From positions 124,001 to 188,000 of the forward strand of contig NZ_JBFEFG010000253.1 of the NCBI RefSeq assembly GCF_040718835.1: DNA of 64,000 nt. Direction: 5' to 3'. The position numbers and the translations under genes were made by a program. Origin of the DNA: Bremerella sp. JC817 (lineage in GTDB: Bacteria; Planctomycetota; Planctomycetia; Pirellulales; Pirellulaceae). Positions 44,907-54,622 of this stretch are shown piece by piece. How positions within the stretch are numbered: the stretch's first letter is position 1; every line of letters begins with the position of its first letter. The notes under the pieces were generated by a model. That model saw only the letters and a list, made by a program, of their open reading frames with translations, was not told where the DNA came from and searched no databases.

Positions 44907-47900
44907 GAGCGAGTTTCGTCCTGCCAGGCCACAATTTCAGGGCCGTGGACAAAGAGCAATGCTCCGCGAATGGAATTCAGCGGAAGCTTAAATATCTGCG
45001 ATACCGCGCTGCGGTAGGAATCGATTTGCGGACGGTAATGCCGCACCTTTTCTTTAAGGGCCGATGCATCCTCGAAGGCGTCGGTTTTAAAGTCGACAAC
45101 GTCGGCGGCGATCACTTTGCCTCTCTGTTTTATCAAGACAAGCCGGTCGATGGAGCCCCGCAAGATCGAGTCTTCGTAGGTGATCGCGAAAGGAAATTCG
45201 CGATGAACGCTCAGAGAATCATCGGCGTTGGCATCCGGCCACCAGGCATCAGCCACGTATTGTTCGCGACGAAGCAAACTAGCGGCTTTGTCAGATTGCA
45301 AGATGCTGGTCAGGTGCCCGAACGCGTTTTCGTAAGGGAACTCGCCGAATAGTCCGTGGGCCGAAGCGATCATTTTCTCGCGATCTGCGCGGAAGTCTTC
45401 CAGCCACCCGATCGATTCGAGCCAATGATGCATGGCCGATCCATACCGCATGCCTGCCGTGACCGACTCGGCTTTGAGCAAGTCTTTCACACGTCGCAGA
45501 CGGCCTCCTTCCAGTGAAGAAGGGGAAACGAATTCGCTGAGTGATTCGTGCGTTGCCGACTTCAGTCGAATCGGCTGGCGAATTTCGGCGATGGCATGTC
45601 TTGCTTCTTCTTCCGCCGCTTCTTTCTCAACCGATTCGTACCAGCGAGGATCGCCGTCGCTGTAAAGCCGCTGCTGCTCGGCAGGGTAGGGGGCTTGCGG
45701 GGCGAGGCCATTGAGGACGATCCCAGAGAACGACTTCGAGTGCCCTTCACCGCCGGACTTCGGCTGAGGTCGTGGCTTGACGATCATGTGCAGCGAATGG
45801 ACGGCCCGGGTCAAAGCGACGTACAAAACGCACAACGATTCGACAACATTCTTCTGCTGCGTCTGCTCGAAGATCTGCTGCACGTTGTCTGGCAGCATGG
45901 CCTGAAGCGATTCCGACACGTAATGCGTGACGCCGTTGATCGGGCCAATCTGTTGGTCTCGCTGCAGGACGAAGCTGTCCGATTGCGGCGGAATACGATT
46001 TTCGAGTTCCGGCAGGAAGACGGCGTCGAACTCCAGTCCCTTCGACTGGTGAATGTTCATTACGCGAACGGCCGCACTTGAAGAGTCGCCGACACGCTGC
46101 GATTCGATGAACCGCACGAAGTCTCGGCAACGAAGCGTCGCTTTGCCTTGATACGAAAATGCCAAACGCTGGAACTGTTCCAGACGGCGTTGTTCACGTG
46201 GAGTGCACTTCGGCTGAATCAACTTCGCCCAACGGCTTAGGGCGGCACCATAGCCTTCAACGAGCAGCTCGCGCCGCAGATCGTTCGCGAGTGCTTCCCA
46301 GGCTTCGGTCGAGCTATCGGCAGGCCGAAGCAACGACGACAACGGGGAATGCTGGATATGGAATCGAGCGGAAGTGTTGCCCGGGTGATCGAGCCATTCC
46401 AGGAGCGAGAGCATCAACTGCACCGCCGCGGAATCGGTCAACGGGTTGCCACCTTCTTCACTGGCCATCACGTTCCGCTGCCGCAGCAGGTAAATCATCG
46501 AAGCAATCGTCGCGTTTCGGCGAACGAGCACCCCGATCGAAACATGCGGTGCCTTGTGATGCAGGTCAGCGACCTGGTTGGCCGCGGCGATCAGAACCTG
46601 ATCGTCGCACGGCTTGCCTTCAGCGTCGAAGGCCGCCGAGTCGACGGTGACAAAGCCTGAGAGTTCCGTTCGGGCCGTTTTATGCGGATTGAAAAACTTC
46701 AGCCAATGCTCGATGCCGTTTCGCATCTTTCCGGCACCCTGGAACTTTTCAAGGTTGCCGAAGATCTGATTAACGGTCTCCATGATGATCGGGGCCGAGC
46801 GGTAACTGCGGTCCATGTCTTCGCAGTGGATGCCCGGCAGTGTTTCCTGAACCGCATCGAAGATCTCGGCCACGCCGCCACGCCAAGCATAGATCGCCTG
46901 CTTCATGTCGCCGACGCACAAGATCGAGCGGTCCTTGGGCTGTTCTGCGATCTTGCGAGCCACGGGACGAATCACATCCCACTGAACCGGGGCGGTATCC
47001 TGAAATTCATCCAGCAGCAGATGTTCGATCTTGCGATCGAGGCGGAACTGATTTTGAATTTCGGCATTCGTTTTCAAGGCATCGCTCAAGCGACGTGTGA
47101 CGTCGTCAAACCGGTAGCCACGCTGCATGAACTTGAGTCGTTCGTAGTGCTCGTGGAATCGATCGAGCAGTTGGTAGGCCCCGCGATTCTGATCGACCGT
47201 TCGGCCAATCAGCGTGCAGTGCACATACCGCACCAGCGTTTGATAGACCTTCATGACGTCGTCAGGGATTGGCTTGCGGCTGTAGGTGTCTTCCCCTGCC
47301 ACGATCTTCGGCGGAAGACCGGTGTCGAGAAACTTGGCCCACTGCGAACCGCGAAAACGATCGACGTCGGCGGTCATGGCCTTCTTCAAGGCTTTGGAAT
47401 CAGGCGGATAGCTGTCGAGGAAATGAATCGCGTCCTCCACTTCCCGTTCCGATGGGACGGCAGCGACCGTCAGCACTTGCCACGACTGCTCGTCCGAGTC
47501 GAGGTAGATGCCATACAGGTCATTCACCAAAGTCATCACCAGACGCGATACGCTTCGCTCGGAACTTCCTTTGCTCAGCAAGTGCAGAAGCTGAATGACT
47601 TCGTTCGTTTCCGGATGGGCCAGGACACGATTGACGGCGTCCATGCGGATTCGCTGATCGTCGACGTCGTCCAGAATCGTCCAATCTGGCGGCAAGCCAA
47701 GCTCGAAGCTGAAGCACTGAGCGAGTCGGATGAAGTGACTGTCGAGCGTTTTGACCTGCAGCCGATGCATCTGCTGCGGAATCTGGTGGAGCGCTCGCAG
47801 GCAATCGTCTTGTGTGATCGGCGTCCCTTCCAGCGAATCGTTCAGTTCCTTCAGACGTTTTGGATCAGCAGCGGCGGCGGCAAGACGCATCATGATGCGG

Positions 47901-48070
47901 TCGAGGATTTCACCCGCTGCTTTTCGCGTGAAGGTGGTCGCCAGGATTTCGTCGGGGCGACCATTATGCGCGACCAGGCCTAAATATCGGCTCGACAGCC
48001 GATAGGTTTTTCCACTGCCTGCCGAAGCGCGAATGAGCGTGTTGGGGAAAGGGCTTGAAGTTGGGCTCAT
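44903..48070 (-). CDS. AddA-like UvrD-family helicase-nuclease
   Basis: 1055 residues from the ATG at 48070; another in-frame ATG lies at 48085. Superfamily 1A helicase motifs: Walker A IRASAGSGKTYRL, Ia TFTRKAAGEI, II LLDEFQDTAPVQWDV, III GDMKQAIYAWRGG, V NIHQSKGLEFDAVFLP and VI in VLYVALTRAVHSLH. A PD-(D/E)xK nuclease domain follows at the end with VVDFKTDAFED near residue 990. This is the AddA layout: the helicase translocates 3'-5' while the nuclease cuts the 3' strand. It begins inside the AddB-like stop. Recombinational break repair is the expected role. Confidence 0.88.
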   Translation of the reverse strand: MSPTSSPFPNTLIRASAGSGKTYRLSSRYLGLVAHNGRPDEILATTFTRKAAGEILDRIMMRLAAAAADPKRLKELNDSLEGTPITQDDCLRALHQIPQQMHRLQVKTLDSHFIRLAQCFSFELGLPPDWTILDDVDDQRIRMDAVNRVLAHPETNEVIQLLHLLSKGSSERSVSRLVMTLVNDLYGIYLDSDEQSWQVLTVAAVPSEREVEDAIHFLDSYPPDSKALKKAMTADVDRFRGSQWAKFLDTGLPPKIVAGEDTYSRKPIPDDVMKVYQTLVRYVHCTLIGRTVDQNRGAYQLLDRFHEHYERLKFMQRGYRFDDVTRRLSDALKTNAEIQNQFRLDRKIEHLLLDEFQDTAPVQWDVIRPVARKIAEQPKDRSILCVGDMKQAIYAWRGGVAEIFDAVQETLPGIHCEDMDRSYRSAPIIMETVNQIFGNLEKFQGAGKMRNGIEHWLKFFNPHKTARTELSGFVTVDSAAFDAEGKPCDDQVLIAAANQVADLHHKAPHVSIGVLVRRNATIASMIYLLRQRNVMASEEGGNPLTDSAAVQLMLSLLEWLDHPGNTSARFHIQHSPLSSLLRPADSSTEAWEALANDLRRELLVEGYGAALSRWAKLIQPKCTPREQRRLEQFQRLAFSYQGKATLRCRDFVRFIESQRVGDSSSAAVRVMNIHQSKGLEFDAVFLPELENRIPPQSDSFVLQRDQQIGPINGVTHYVSESLQAMLPDNVQQIFEQTQQKNVVESLCVLYVALTRAVHSLHMIVKPRPQPKSGGEGHSKSFSGIVLNGLAPQAPYPAEQQRLYSDGDPRWYESVEKEAAEEEARHAIAEIRQPIRLKSATHESLSEFVSPSSLEGGRLRRVKDLLKAESVTAGMRYGSAMHHWLESIGWLEDFRADREKMIASAHGLFGEFPYENAFGHLTSILQSDKAASLLRREQYVADAWWPDANADDSLSVHREFPFAITYEDSILRGSIDRLVLIKQRGKVIAADVVDFKTDAFEDASALKEKVRHYRPQIDSYRSAVSQIFKLPLNSIRGALLFVHGPEIVAWQDETRS

Positions 48071-50871
48071 GTGGCAGGCTCCCATTTGCCCAGGACCGAG
48101 TCCTGGCAGATCCGCGAGAATTCGTCTTCGTAGGCAACACTGGCGGAAGAAAAGAACTTGCCTTCGCGGATGTCACGAATGGCCTGAACGATGGTGGCGT
48201 CGGCTTGATCGAGGTCTTCGTCGGTCCAACCAGCCGCCCGAAAACGAACCTCTTCGCCAAGTTTGGCCAACGTGATGTAGCCGAGCGAAACTTCGCCGCG
48301 CACGCCAACGCTTTGCACCAGGTGGCGATAAAACGGCAACTGCACGCCGATCCACTTTTTGTCGCCGCGAGGCCCTTTCTGGTGATCCTTTTCCGGATCG
48401 CTCACGCTGTCGCCCGTCTTGTAATCCCAAACAGCCCATTCCCCTGTTTGCGGATTATGGTCGATGCGGTCGATACGTCCCTCCAGAATCACTGGCGTAC
48501 CGTCGACATCGAGCGTGCGCGTCGGATCGGCGACATCAATTTCGCACTTATGGATCACCCACCCTTCCTGGCGATGTTGGGCCTGGGCGGTGGCGAAGGC
48601 ACGCATTCGAAGCCGTAGCTGTTCGATCTGCAGCTTGATGGTGGCCAGCGGACTGCTGCCGTAGCGGCCGCCTGCGATCTCGCTCAGCTTGGACGAAAGG
48701 AAATCGAAGATCACCTTCTCGTCGGACGAGTTTTTGATGTCGCTGGTGCCGAAGGCCTGAAGCGTATCGTGAGCCAGATTACCGAAGGCGCCCCCATGCA
48801 GTTCCGTGGCAATGTCGTCGTCGCCTCGAAGTTGCATCACGTACCGCAGAAAGAAGCGGTAAGGGCACTTCAGATATAAGTTGATCGCTGTGGCGGAGAA
48901 CTTTTCCCAGTTGGGATAACGTTCAATCTTCAACGACTCCGGCACCGGGATCTCGATTTGCTGTCGATGATCGCGGGTGTCTTCGCCGATCGACTTGGCT
49001 GCATTAATTGGATCTTCGGGCGTGCCGAAAAACTTCTGTACGCGTTGCGGGAGGTCTTCGGTTGAACCGGTGAAAAGCAAGCGGCTCGGCGCCAGAGGAT
49101 CGCCATCGGCGCTTCGTTTCGGAACGATCCAGGTCGCCTTTTCCCGAGTATGCTGGATCACTTGAACCTGGTACGCGTCACGGGCATATCGCAGCGAATC
49201 GTCTTCCAGGCCCAGCAATTTGCGGAGTGTGTTGGGTAGAAACAGGTCGGCCGAGTTGGCGCTGGGGATTAAGCCATCGTTAAAACTAGTGACGACACAA
49301 ACCGGAGCGTCCATCAACGGCAACTCCAGCCAACCCAACGCTTCGATCGCGTCGGGGTCGTGCTCGGCCGGGACCATCGCACTGCTCAATTGGTTCCGCA
49401 AGATTCGCATCATTTCGGAAGCAGTGCAGGGCTGAAGCAGCGAGGCCGGAATCTCGTTCCACTGGGCCATCGCGTCGTTGATCGCTTGCAGTGGCCTGGC
49501 CAGGGTATAGTTCGCCGAGGTATCGAGGTCGACCCACTGTTCGCCATAAACAATCAACAGTAAGTCACGCACCTGGTTCGACCACTCTGGGAGTGGATGC
49601 GTTTCTCGGGCAAAGGGCGCTGTTAATTCGGTCAGTCGTTGGATGGCATCGAGCAGCTTCTCATCGCTGATGGAACTGTCGACTTCGTTCGGCATTCGGC
49701 GATTGAACCAGGCATCGAGCGACGCGATTCCCAACTGATCTAGGTGCAAGGTCGCGAATAAGTCGGGATGACGCATGGCAGAAGCCAAGGCGTGGTATTG
49801 CCGCGACTGGGCGAGCTCGACGATTGTTTCCAGCAGGCGGAATGGGAGGGTGCTGACCACCGGCGTGCCGGGACCATAACGGCAGGTGAGTCCGTGCTGC
49901 TGAAAGATCCGGCGGACTTCCCCCAGCAGCGAGTCGTCCGGCAACCCAATGATGATTTGCTTGGCGGTGTAATCGCGAGCGACCGAGGCAATCGCCCCGG
50001 CGGTGTGATCGGCTTGCTGCGTCGGGCCGTCGACGATCGCCACGTCGTGCCAGTCGATGTCGATCTGTTCGTCTGCCCAGGCATCGGCCAACAAACAGCC
50101 ATGCGAATCGAAGTGCGTCTGCCAATCGGCTGGTGCTCCGACAAGGGCTGTGACCTGACCTTGTTTTTCCGAAACCTGATCGAGCATCTGCCGCGTGACG
50201 CGGTTCAAGTCGACCGTGCCGAGCAGCACGATATGAGCATCGCAGTGGCACTCGCCATGCTTCACGGCATAGAGGCGTGCCGACTGCTTATCCCACATCT
50301 CCAGGGCATCGAGCTTGCGGAGGTAGGCATCTTGCAACTTGGCCAGAACATCCCAGCGAGGTTGCTCGGTGAAATCTTCCAGCGAGTGAGCGGTCTGGGC
50401 GACTTCCGAAAAGTCGAGCGATTCGGAAACAAGTTCGCGATAGACGCGGCGAATCGTGTCGCCATAGTCACGCCAGGAGCCAAAATCGGAGGGCTCCGGC
50501 GGGAAGGGAATCAGCGGCTTGAGGACCTCCGCTGAGAAACTTCGCAGCGTATCACCCCAGGCAAACTGCTGTGTCAGCTCCGACGCGAAGGGAAGCTTGG
50601 CATCGTAAAGGTGTTCCGGCAGATAACCAACGGTGATGACTTCTGGCGGAATTAACGAGCGGCCGGTCCCTTCGACGCGCTGGACCAGTATTTCCAGCAG
50701 CCGACGACCCGCCAGACCACCCGGTACGACGACCAGGCAGTGCGAAAGGTCGACCAGGGGGAGGTCTTCTGCCGACTTCGCTCCACGCGCGATCAGCCAC
50801 TCGGCTGCCGAATGGAGAATGGGTCGGTCCCAAGATAAAAACTCGCGTGAAATCGCCATCAGGCCGTCCAT
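48067..50871 (-). CDS. AddB-like PD-(D/E)xK nuclease
   Basis: 934 residues from the ATG at 50871; a TTG at 50946 and an ATG at 50859 are alternatives, and none has a strong ribosome site. The N-terminal part is a degenerate helicase-like fold (HCLVVVPGGLAGRRLLEIL in the place of Walker A) as in AddB. The C-terminal nuclease domain has ILEGRIDRID then WAVWDYKTGDS with the catalytic Asp and Lys, near residue 815. LKCPYRFFLRYV has the first Cys of the AddB iron-sulfur cluster; a C-terminal CxxC-type triad is not evident (only ICQD). It is the first gene of the operon and overlaps the AddA-like gene by four bases. Confidence 0.82.
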   Translation of the reverse strand: MDGLMAISREFLSWDRPILHSAAEWLIARGAKSAEDLPLVDLSHCLVVVPGGLAGRRLLEILVQRVEGTGRSLIPPEVITVGYLPEHLYDAKLPFASELTQQFAWGDTLRSFSAEVLKPLIPFPPEPSDFGSWRDYGDTIRRVYRELVSESLDFSEVAQTAHSLEDFTEQPRWDVLAKLQDAYLRKLDALEMWDKQSARLYAVKHGECHCDAHIVLLGTVDLNRVTRQMLDQVSEKQGQVTALVGAPADWQTHFDSHGCLLADAWADEQIDIDWHDVAIVDGPTQQADHTAGAIASVARDYTAKQIIIGLPDDSLLGEVRRIFQQHGLTCRYGPGTPVVSTLPFRLLETIVELAQSRQYHALASAMRHPDLFATLHLDQLGIASLDAWFNRRMPNEVDSSISDEKLLDAIQRLTELTAPFARETHPLPEWSNQVRDLLLIVYGEQWVDLDTSANYTLARPLQAINDAMAQWNEIPASLLQPCTASEMMRILRNQLSSAMVPAEHDPDAIEALGWLELPLMDAPVCVVTSFNDGLIPSANSADLFLPNTLRKLLGLEDDSLRYARDAYQVQVIQHTREKATWIVPKRSADGDPLAPSRLLFTGSTEDLPQRVQKFFGTPEDPINAAKSIGEDTRDHRQQIEIPVPESLKIERYPNWEKFSATAINLYLKCPYRFFLRYVMQLRGDDDIATELHGGAFGNLAHDTLQAFGTSDIKNSSDEKVIFDFLSSKLSEIAGGRYGSSPLATIKLQIEQLRLRMRAFATAQAQHRQEGWVIHKCEIDVADPTRTLDVDGTPVILEGRIDRIDHNPQTGEWAVWDYKTGDSVSDPEKDHQKGPRGDKKWIGVQLPFYRHLVQSVGVRGEVSLGYITLAKLGEEVRFRAAGWTDEDLDQADATIVQAIRDIREGKFFSSASVAYEDEFSRICQDSVLGKWEPAT

Positions 50872-51005
50872 GGGAAGGTCGTGTTCATGCCATTGGTAGG
50901 ATACAACTCCTCGCGCTGGAAGAGAAGTCACCCCACCGATTGGCAACGCCTTCTTACTTTCGGACAGCCCGGTGACACGTTTGGTCCACGGACGCGAATT
51001 GGGAG

Positions 51006-52175
51006 CTATTTCTGCAGGATCTTGTCATAAACGCTCGCGACACCGCGGGCCATTGCGACGTCTGAGAACGAATCGGCATGGCGTTTCAGGGCGGTCTTGC
51101 TAATTTCACGCCAGTCTTCGCGGCCCGTCAGAACCGCTTCGATTCGTTGAGCGAGGTGCTCTGGATCATTTGGCTTGGCAATAATTCCACTTTCGCCATC
51201 AACAATCGCTTCGGTCACGCCTTCGACGTCGGTTGCCACCACCGGCGTACCGGCCGCCATCGATTCGAGGACCACCATCGGCAGGCCTTCACCAAACAGG
51301 CTCGGAAGAACGAACAGATCCATTTGGGTGAACTGAGCATTCACGTCGCGGGTAAAGCCAACCCAGTCGATGGCGTCGCCCAGATTCAATTTCTCGACCA
51401 AGGCGTGAATGCCTGCTTCGTACTCGGGGGTCTCGAACGGGCCAACCGCACGCAGGCGGATCCTATGTCCCCGATCGCGAAGCTGAGCCATTGCTTCCAG
51501 CAACACTTCCAGGCCTTTACGAGGTCGGAAGAGGGCCACGGTCCCCAAGGTCCACGTTCCGATCGGCAGTTCGCGATCGACGACATGTTCGACCTGGGGA
51601 ACGCCGTTATGAACGACCGTGATGCGGTCTTCTTTCACGCCGAGGGTTCGCATGTGCCCGGCGAGGCTGTTGGAAACGCACACCAACTGAACGGCTCGCG
51701 CGATCGACATCTGTTCGATTCGCTGGTTCATCCAGTTGTGCCAAGGACGCGTCGAATCTCGCGAGGTTGGACTGTGCACGTGATACACGAACGGCACGCC
51801 GGTCAGGTGCGAGGCACCCATGCCGATCAATGCGGTTCGAGGGGTATGGGCATGAATGACCGCGAAGTTCTCTTGCTTCACCAGGTCGGCCAGTCGTTTG
51901 GCTTGCCACAGATCGAACTTGTGCTTCATCGGCAAGTCGTGGATCGGGCTGGTGCTGGCCGAGCGAGCTTCAGCGAACTTGCCAGGCTTCACGCAAGCGA
52001 AGCTGGCGTCGTAGCCGAATTGTGGGAGGCACTTTCCGAGAAGGTCTTGAACCCGTTCTGCTCCGGAGTAATGCTCGCCATTGATCACATGCACGACCTT
52101 GGCCAGCGTTGGCGGAGCCTGGTCGGTGGAAGCGGTCGATGGCTGGGATGGGGTGCTGACGGCCGTGTCGGACAT
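51006..52175 (-). CDS. glycosyltransferase family 4
   Basis: 389 residues from the ATG at 52175, chosen for a GAGG eight bases upstream; a TTG at 52214 is in frame. After an unstructured Ser/Thr/Pro-rich N-terminus of about 25 residues comes VVHVINGEHYSGAERVQDLLG (split motif typical of GT4), HAHTPRTALIG, and the C-terminal donor-site motif FGEGLPMVVLESMAAGTPVVATDVEG with the E-x7-E pair. It transfers a sugar from a nucleotide donor to a lipid- or glycan-linked acceptor at the cytoplasmic membrane face. Its neighbours (AddB and the Nramp-like gene) offer no pathway clue. Confidence 0.88.
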   Translation of the reverse strand: MSDTAVSTPSQPSTASTDQAPPTLAKVVHVINGEHYSGAERVQDLLGKCLPQFGYDASFACVKPGKFAEARSASTSPIHDLPMKHKFDLWQAKRLADLVKQENFAVIHAHTPRTALIGMGASHLTGVPFVYHVHSPTSRDSTRPWHNWMNQRIEQMSIARAVQLVCVSNSLAGHMRTLGVKEDRITVVHNGVPQVEHVVDRELPIGTWTLGTVALFRPRKGLEVLLEAMAQLRDRGHRIRLRAVGPFETPEYEAGIHALVEKLNLGDAIDWVGFTRDVNAQFTQMDLFVLPSLFGEGLPMVVLESMAAGTPVVATDVEGVTEAIVDGESGIIAKPNDPEHLAQRIEAVLTGREDWREISKTALKRHADSFSDVAMARGVASVYDKILQK

Positions 52176-52316
52176 GGGAGGGGCCTCGAAGGATTGAGCA
52201 AAATGGTTTCTCAAACCTACGTGATGGGCCGCAGCCCAGCGGCAATCAATTGCTGGGCAATGGGGATTCGTCCTAGCTGTTTTTCAGGTCGTAGCGATTA
52301 TGCCGGGCACATTGGC

Positions 52317-54050
52317 TTACCCCAACTTCGCAATCACCTTCGAGACTTCCGAGTAGAACAGGTAGCCACCAGCGATGGTCATTCCCAGCGACGATAGCCA
52401 CAGTCCGGCATCCCAAAGTAGTCCCGGTCGAAGACGCATGTCGATGCGGCGATAGCGGTAGAACAAAGCCGCGACCGAAAGCATCGGCAGCATGATGGCC
52501 TGCATCACACCGCTAAGTAGCACGAGCTGCGCAGGGTGAGGAATCAGCACGTAAACGGTGAGGCAGAACAATGGAAATGCGATGTTGAACACCGAGACCG
52601 TATTGTGCAACGCGCGATTCGTCGGAGGGATGACCCCAAATAATCGCACGCCATCGGCATCGACGCGGGCATGCCCTGCGTTGGCAACGAAGAAGGTCGA
52701 GTACAAGACGGCAAAGGCACCGAACAGAAAGAGCGTTGGGGCGATCGATCCGAAGACTGGTTCGTACATCACGCTTAACGTGCGGATCAGTTCCGACTTC
52801 TCAGGATTGAGTCCAGATCGGCCCAGGATTGCGGCCCCCAGCAAGTAGAAGGCAATCGTGGCGAATGTGTAGACCAGCATCGATCCCCAGGCATCCCACT
52901 GCATCACTTTCAACCAGCCGGTGGCGCGACGTGCCCAGCCTTCGCTTTCGTCTCGCTTGCCGGTGAAGCGAGCGTAACCTTTCTCGACACACCAATAGGG
53001 ATACGCAATCAACTCGGCCGCACCGACACCAATAATCCCGAAGGTCGCCAAAGCGGTGACCACTGGGTTGATCCCGGCCAGAGTATTACCTGGAAGCGAG
53101 AAGCTGAGCCCTTTCAAGACTTCACTTCCCGAGATCGCCCAGTCAGGTGAGAACTGTAACGCGACCAGGTTGCCGATTGTTACCAACGTGAAGCCAGCGA
53201 CCAGGATTGTCGAGAAGTTCTGGATGAAATGATAACGCCCCATGTAGAGTAAACCGGCAGTCAGCACGGCGATAATGCCCGCCCAGATTTTGTCGTCGTT
53301 GCTGGAGAACTGGCTTTGGATTGATTGCATGGAAGCTTGCATCTCGACAATCTTCGCCTTCGATTCCGTCGCGGCCACTTCGTCGGTTGTGGGAGTTTGC
53401 TGAAGGGCTTGTACCTGGCGACGCAGTTTCAAATACTCGAGTGCTTCCGGGCTTTGGTTCGCTTCTAGTTCTTTGAGATGGTTCTGGGCCTGGACGACCG
53501 CTTCGGTATCGCCACGACCCTCAGCCAGTCGAGCGAGGGTCTCTTGGAATTGAAAGTCGGCCTGGGCCTTAGCGAACTCGTTGCTGATCCGACCGGTTTC
53601 CGTAATCGGAATGCTGATCTGCAGGGCCTGACCGACAGCGCCGACAATGCCCCCGAGCTGAGCAAGGCTGGCGATCGTCATTACCAGCCAATAGATCATC
53701 AGCCAGTTAACCCGGTAAGGTTGCCCCCAGGCGCGAAACTTGACGGCCGGACCAGGAATCTCGTTCAAACCATCCAGGGCGGTCTTGCCGGAGGTGATGG
53801 TATAGCGGCCGAATTCGACCTGAACGAACACCTTGATGATGCAGCCCAGGATGATGAGCCACAGCAGACTGAAGCCCGCTTCGGCACCGGTCTTGGTGGT
53901 GGCGATCAGTTCGCCGGAGCCAACAATCGAGCCTGCCACGATCAGGCCAGGGCCCAACCAAGAGAGTGTTTGCCAGAAACGGGTTGGTGGTTCGACAGTG
54001 ATGTCGATATCGTCCGGCGCATCGCCGGACGGAGGCGTCGCTTCGCTCAT
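52317..54050 (-). CDS. Nramp-related membrane transporter with a coiled-coil insertion
   Basis: 577 residues and about eleven membrane helices. TM1 reads GPGLIVAGSIVGSGELI: the metal-binding DPGN of true Nramp (MntH) is replaced by GSGE (44-47). TM6-type sequence is TALATFGIIGVGAAELIAYPY. Residues 151-252 between the fourth helix and the next are hydrophilic, Gln/Glu/Ala/Lys-rich and helical, which is not found in standard Nramp proteins; this looks like an exported or cytoplasmic coiled coil depending on topology. The family moves divalent metals with protons; the altered site makes the substrate uncertain (Mg, Mn or other). No metal regulator is nearby. Confidence 0.78.
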   Translation of the reverse strand: MSEATPPSGDAPDDIDITVEPPTRFWQTLSWLGPGLIVAGSIVGSGELIATTKTGAEAGFSLLWLIILGCIIKVFVQVEFGRYTITSGKTALDGLNEIPGPAVKFRAWGQPYRVNWLMIYWLVMTIASLAQLGGIVGAVGQALQISIPITETGRISNEFAKAQADFQFQETLARLAEGRGDTEAVVQAQNHLKELEANQSPEALEYLKLRRQVQALQQTPTTDEVAATESKAKIVEMQASMQSIQSQFSSNDDKIWAGIIAVLTAGLLYMGRYHFIQNFSTILVAGFTLVTIGNLVALQFSPDWAISGSEVLKGLSFSLPGNTLAGINPVVTALATFGIIGVGAAELIAYPYWCVEKGYARFTGKRDESEGWARRATGWLKVMQWDAWGSMLVYTFATIAFYLLGAAILGRSGLNPEKSELIRTLSVMYEPVFGSIAPTLFLFGAFAVLYSTFFVANAGHARVDADGVRLFGVIPPTNRALHNTVSVFNIAFPLFCLTVYVLIPHPAQLVLLSGVMQAIMLPMLSVAALFYRYRRIDMRLRPGLLWDAGLWLSSLGMTIAGGYLFYSEVSKVIAKLG

Positions 54051-54198
54051 GGAGGGGCATACAGAGGTATGGGGACTGAGTGTCCCAGGGGATGATGGAG
54101 GAGGTCGGGGTACAAACTACCCCATTTTGACAGGCTTGAAAAGAAGATGCCTGCCACAGGGAGGTGGGGAGAGCGAGAGATTCAGAACCAGAGTCAGC

Positions 54199-54432
54199 CT
54201 AGTCGGCGGTCTCGTAGTACATCACTTCTTCTTCGATGGCAGCTTCCGTGGGGCCGACTTCGGTAACGACCGACTGCGAGCTGTACGGAGCGAAGGCCGA
54301 GCCGGCACGCTGGCCGCTCAGTTGAGCTTCGTCGAAGGCTGCGTATTCGTAGTCGAAGGGATGGCTGCACATGGTGCATCCCACATTGGCCAGAAGCATC
54401 AACATTGCGACAACGGTAAGCAGCTTTTTCAT
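54199..54432 (-). CDS. small planctomycete-type lipoprotein
   Basis: 77 residues from the ATG at 54432, which starts a clean lipoprotein signal (MKKLLTVVAMLMLLANVGC). The mature part begins CTMCSHPFDYEYAAFDEAQ and continues GSAFAPYSS, a pattern I recall from short lipoproteins of this phylum, then an acidic tail (EEEVMYYETAD). No enzymatic domain. Such proteins are probably envelope components. The residue at -3 of the lipobox is Asn, which is atypical but follows a hydrophobic core. Confidence 0.65.
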   Translation of the reverse strand: MKKLLTVVAMLMLLANVGCTMCSHPFDYEYAAFDEAQLSGQRAGSAFAPYSSQSVVTEVGPTEAAIEEEVMYYETAD

Positions 54433-54572
54433 GGTTATGGCGGCCTTACAAAGGGGGCCCAATCGATTCAGTGAGTCGTTTCAGAATTCTTTTCGACCAT
54501 CGGCACGTGGTAAATTAAGACGAATTTGACGATTGTGTCGGTTTTATGGCCATTGGCCGCTAGCATAAAAAT

Positions 54573-54592
54573 AGGGACGCGCGGGCGTCCCT
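54573..54592 (-). terminator. intrinsic terminator of the SpsF-like gene
   Basis: 8-bp perfect stem (agggacgc 54573-54580 with gcgtccct 54585-54592) around a four-base loop. On the minus strand it runs into ATTTTTATG. It lies 30 bases after the SpsF-like stop. Confidence 0.75.
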
Positions 54593-54622
54593 GGTGTGTC
54601 GGCACCATGTTGGGGAAGGGAA

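Noticed and set aside
46682..47983. Long plus-strand frame opposite the AddA-like gene
   Set aside because: Antisense to a gene with all helicase motifs; no domain recognised in the mirror translation.
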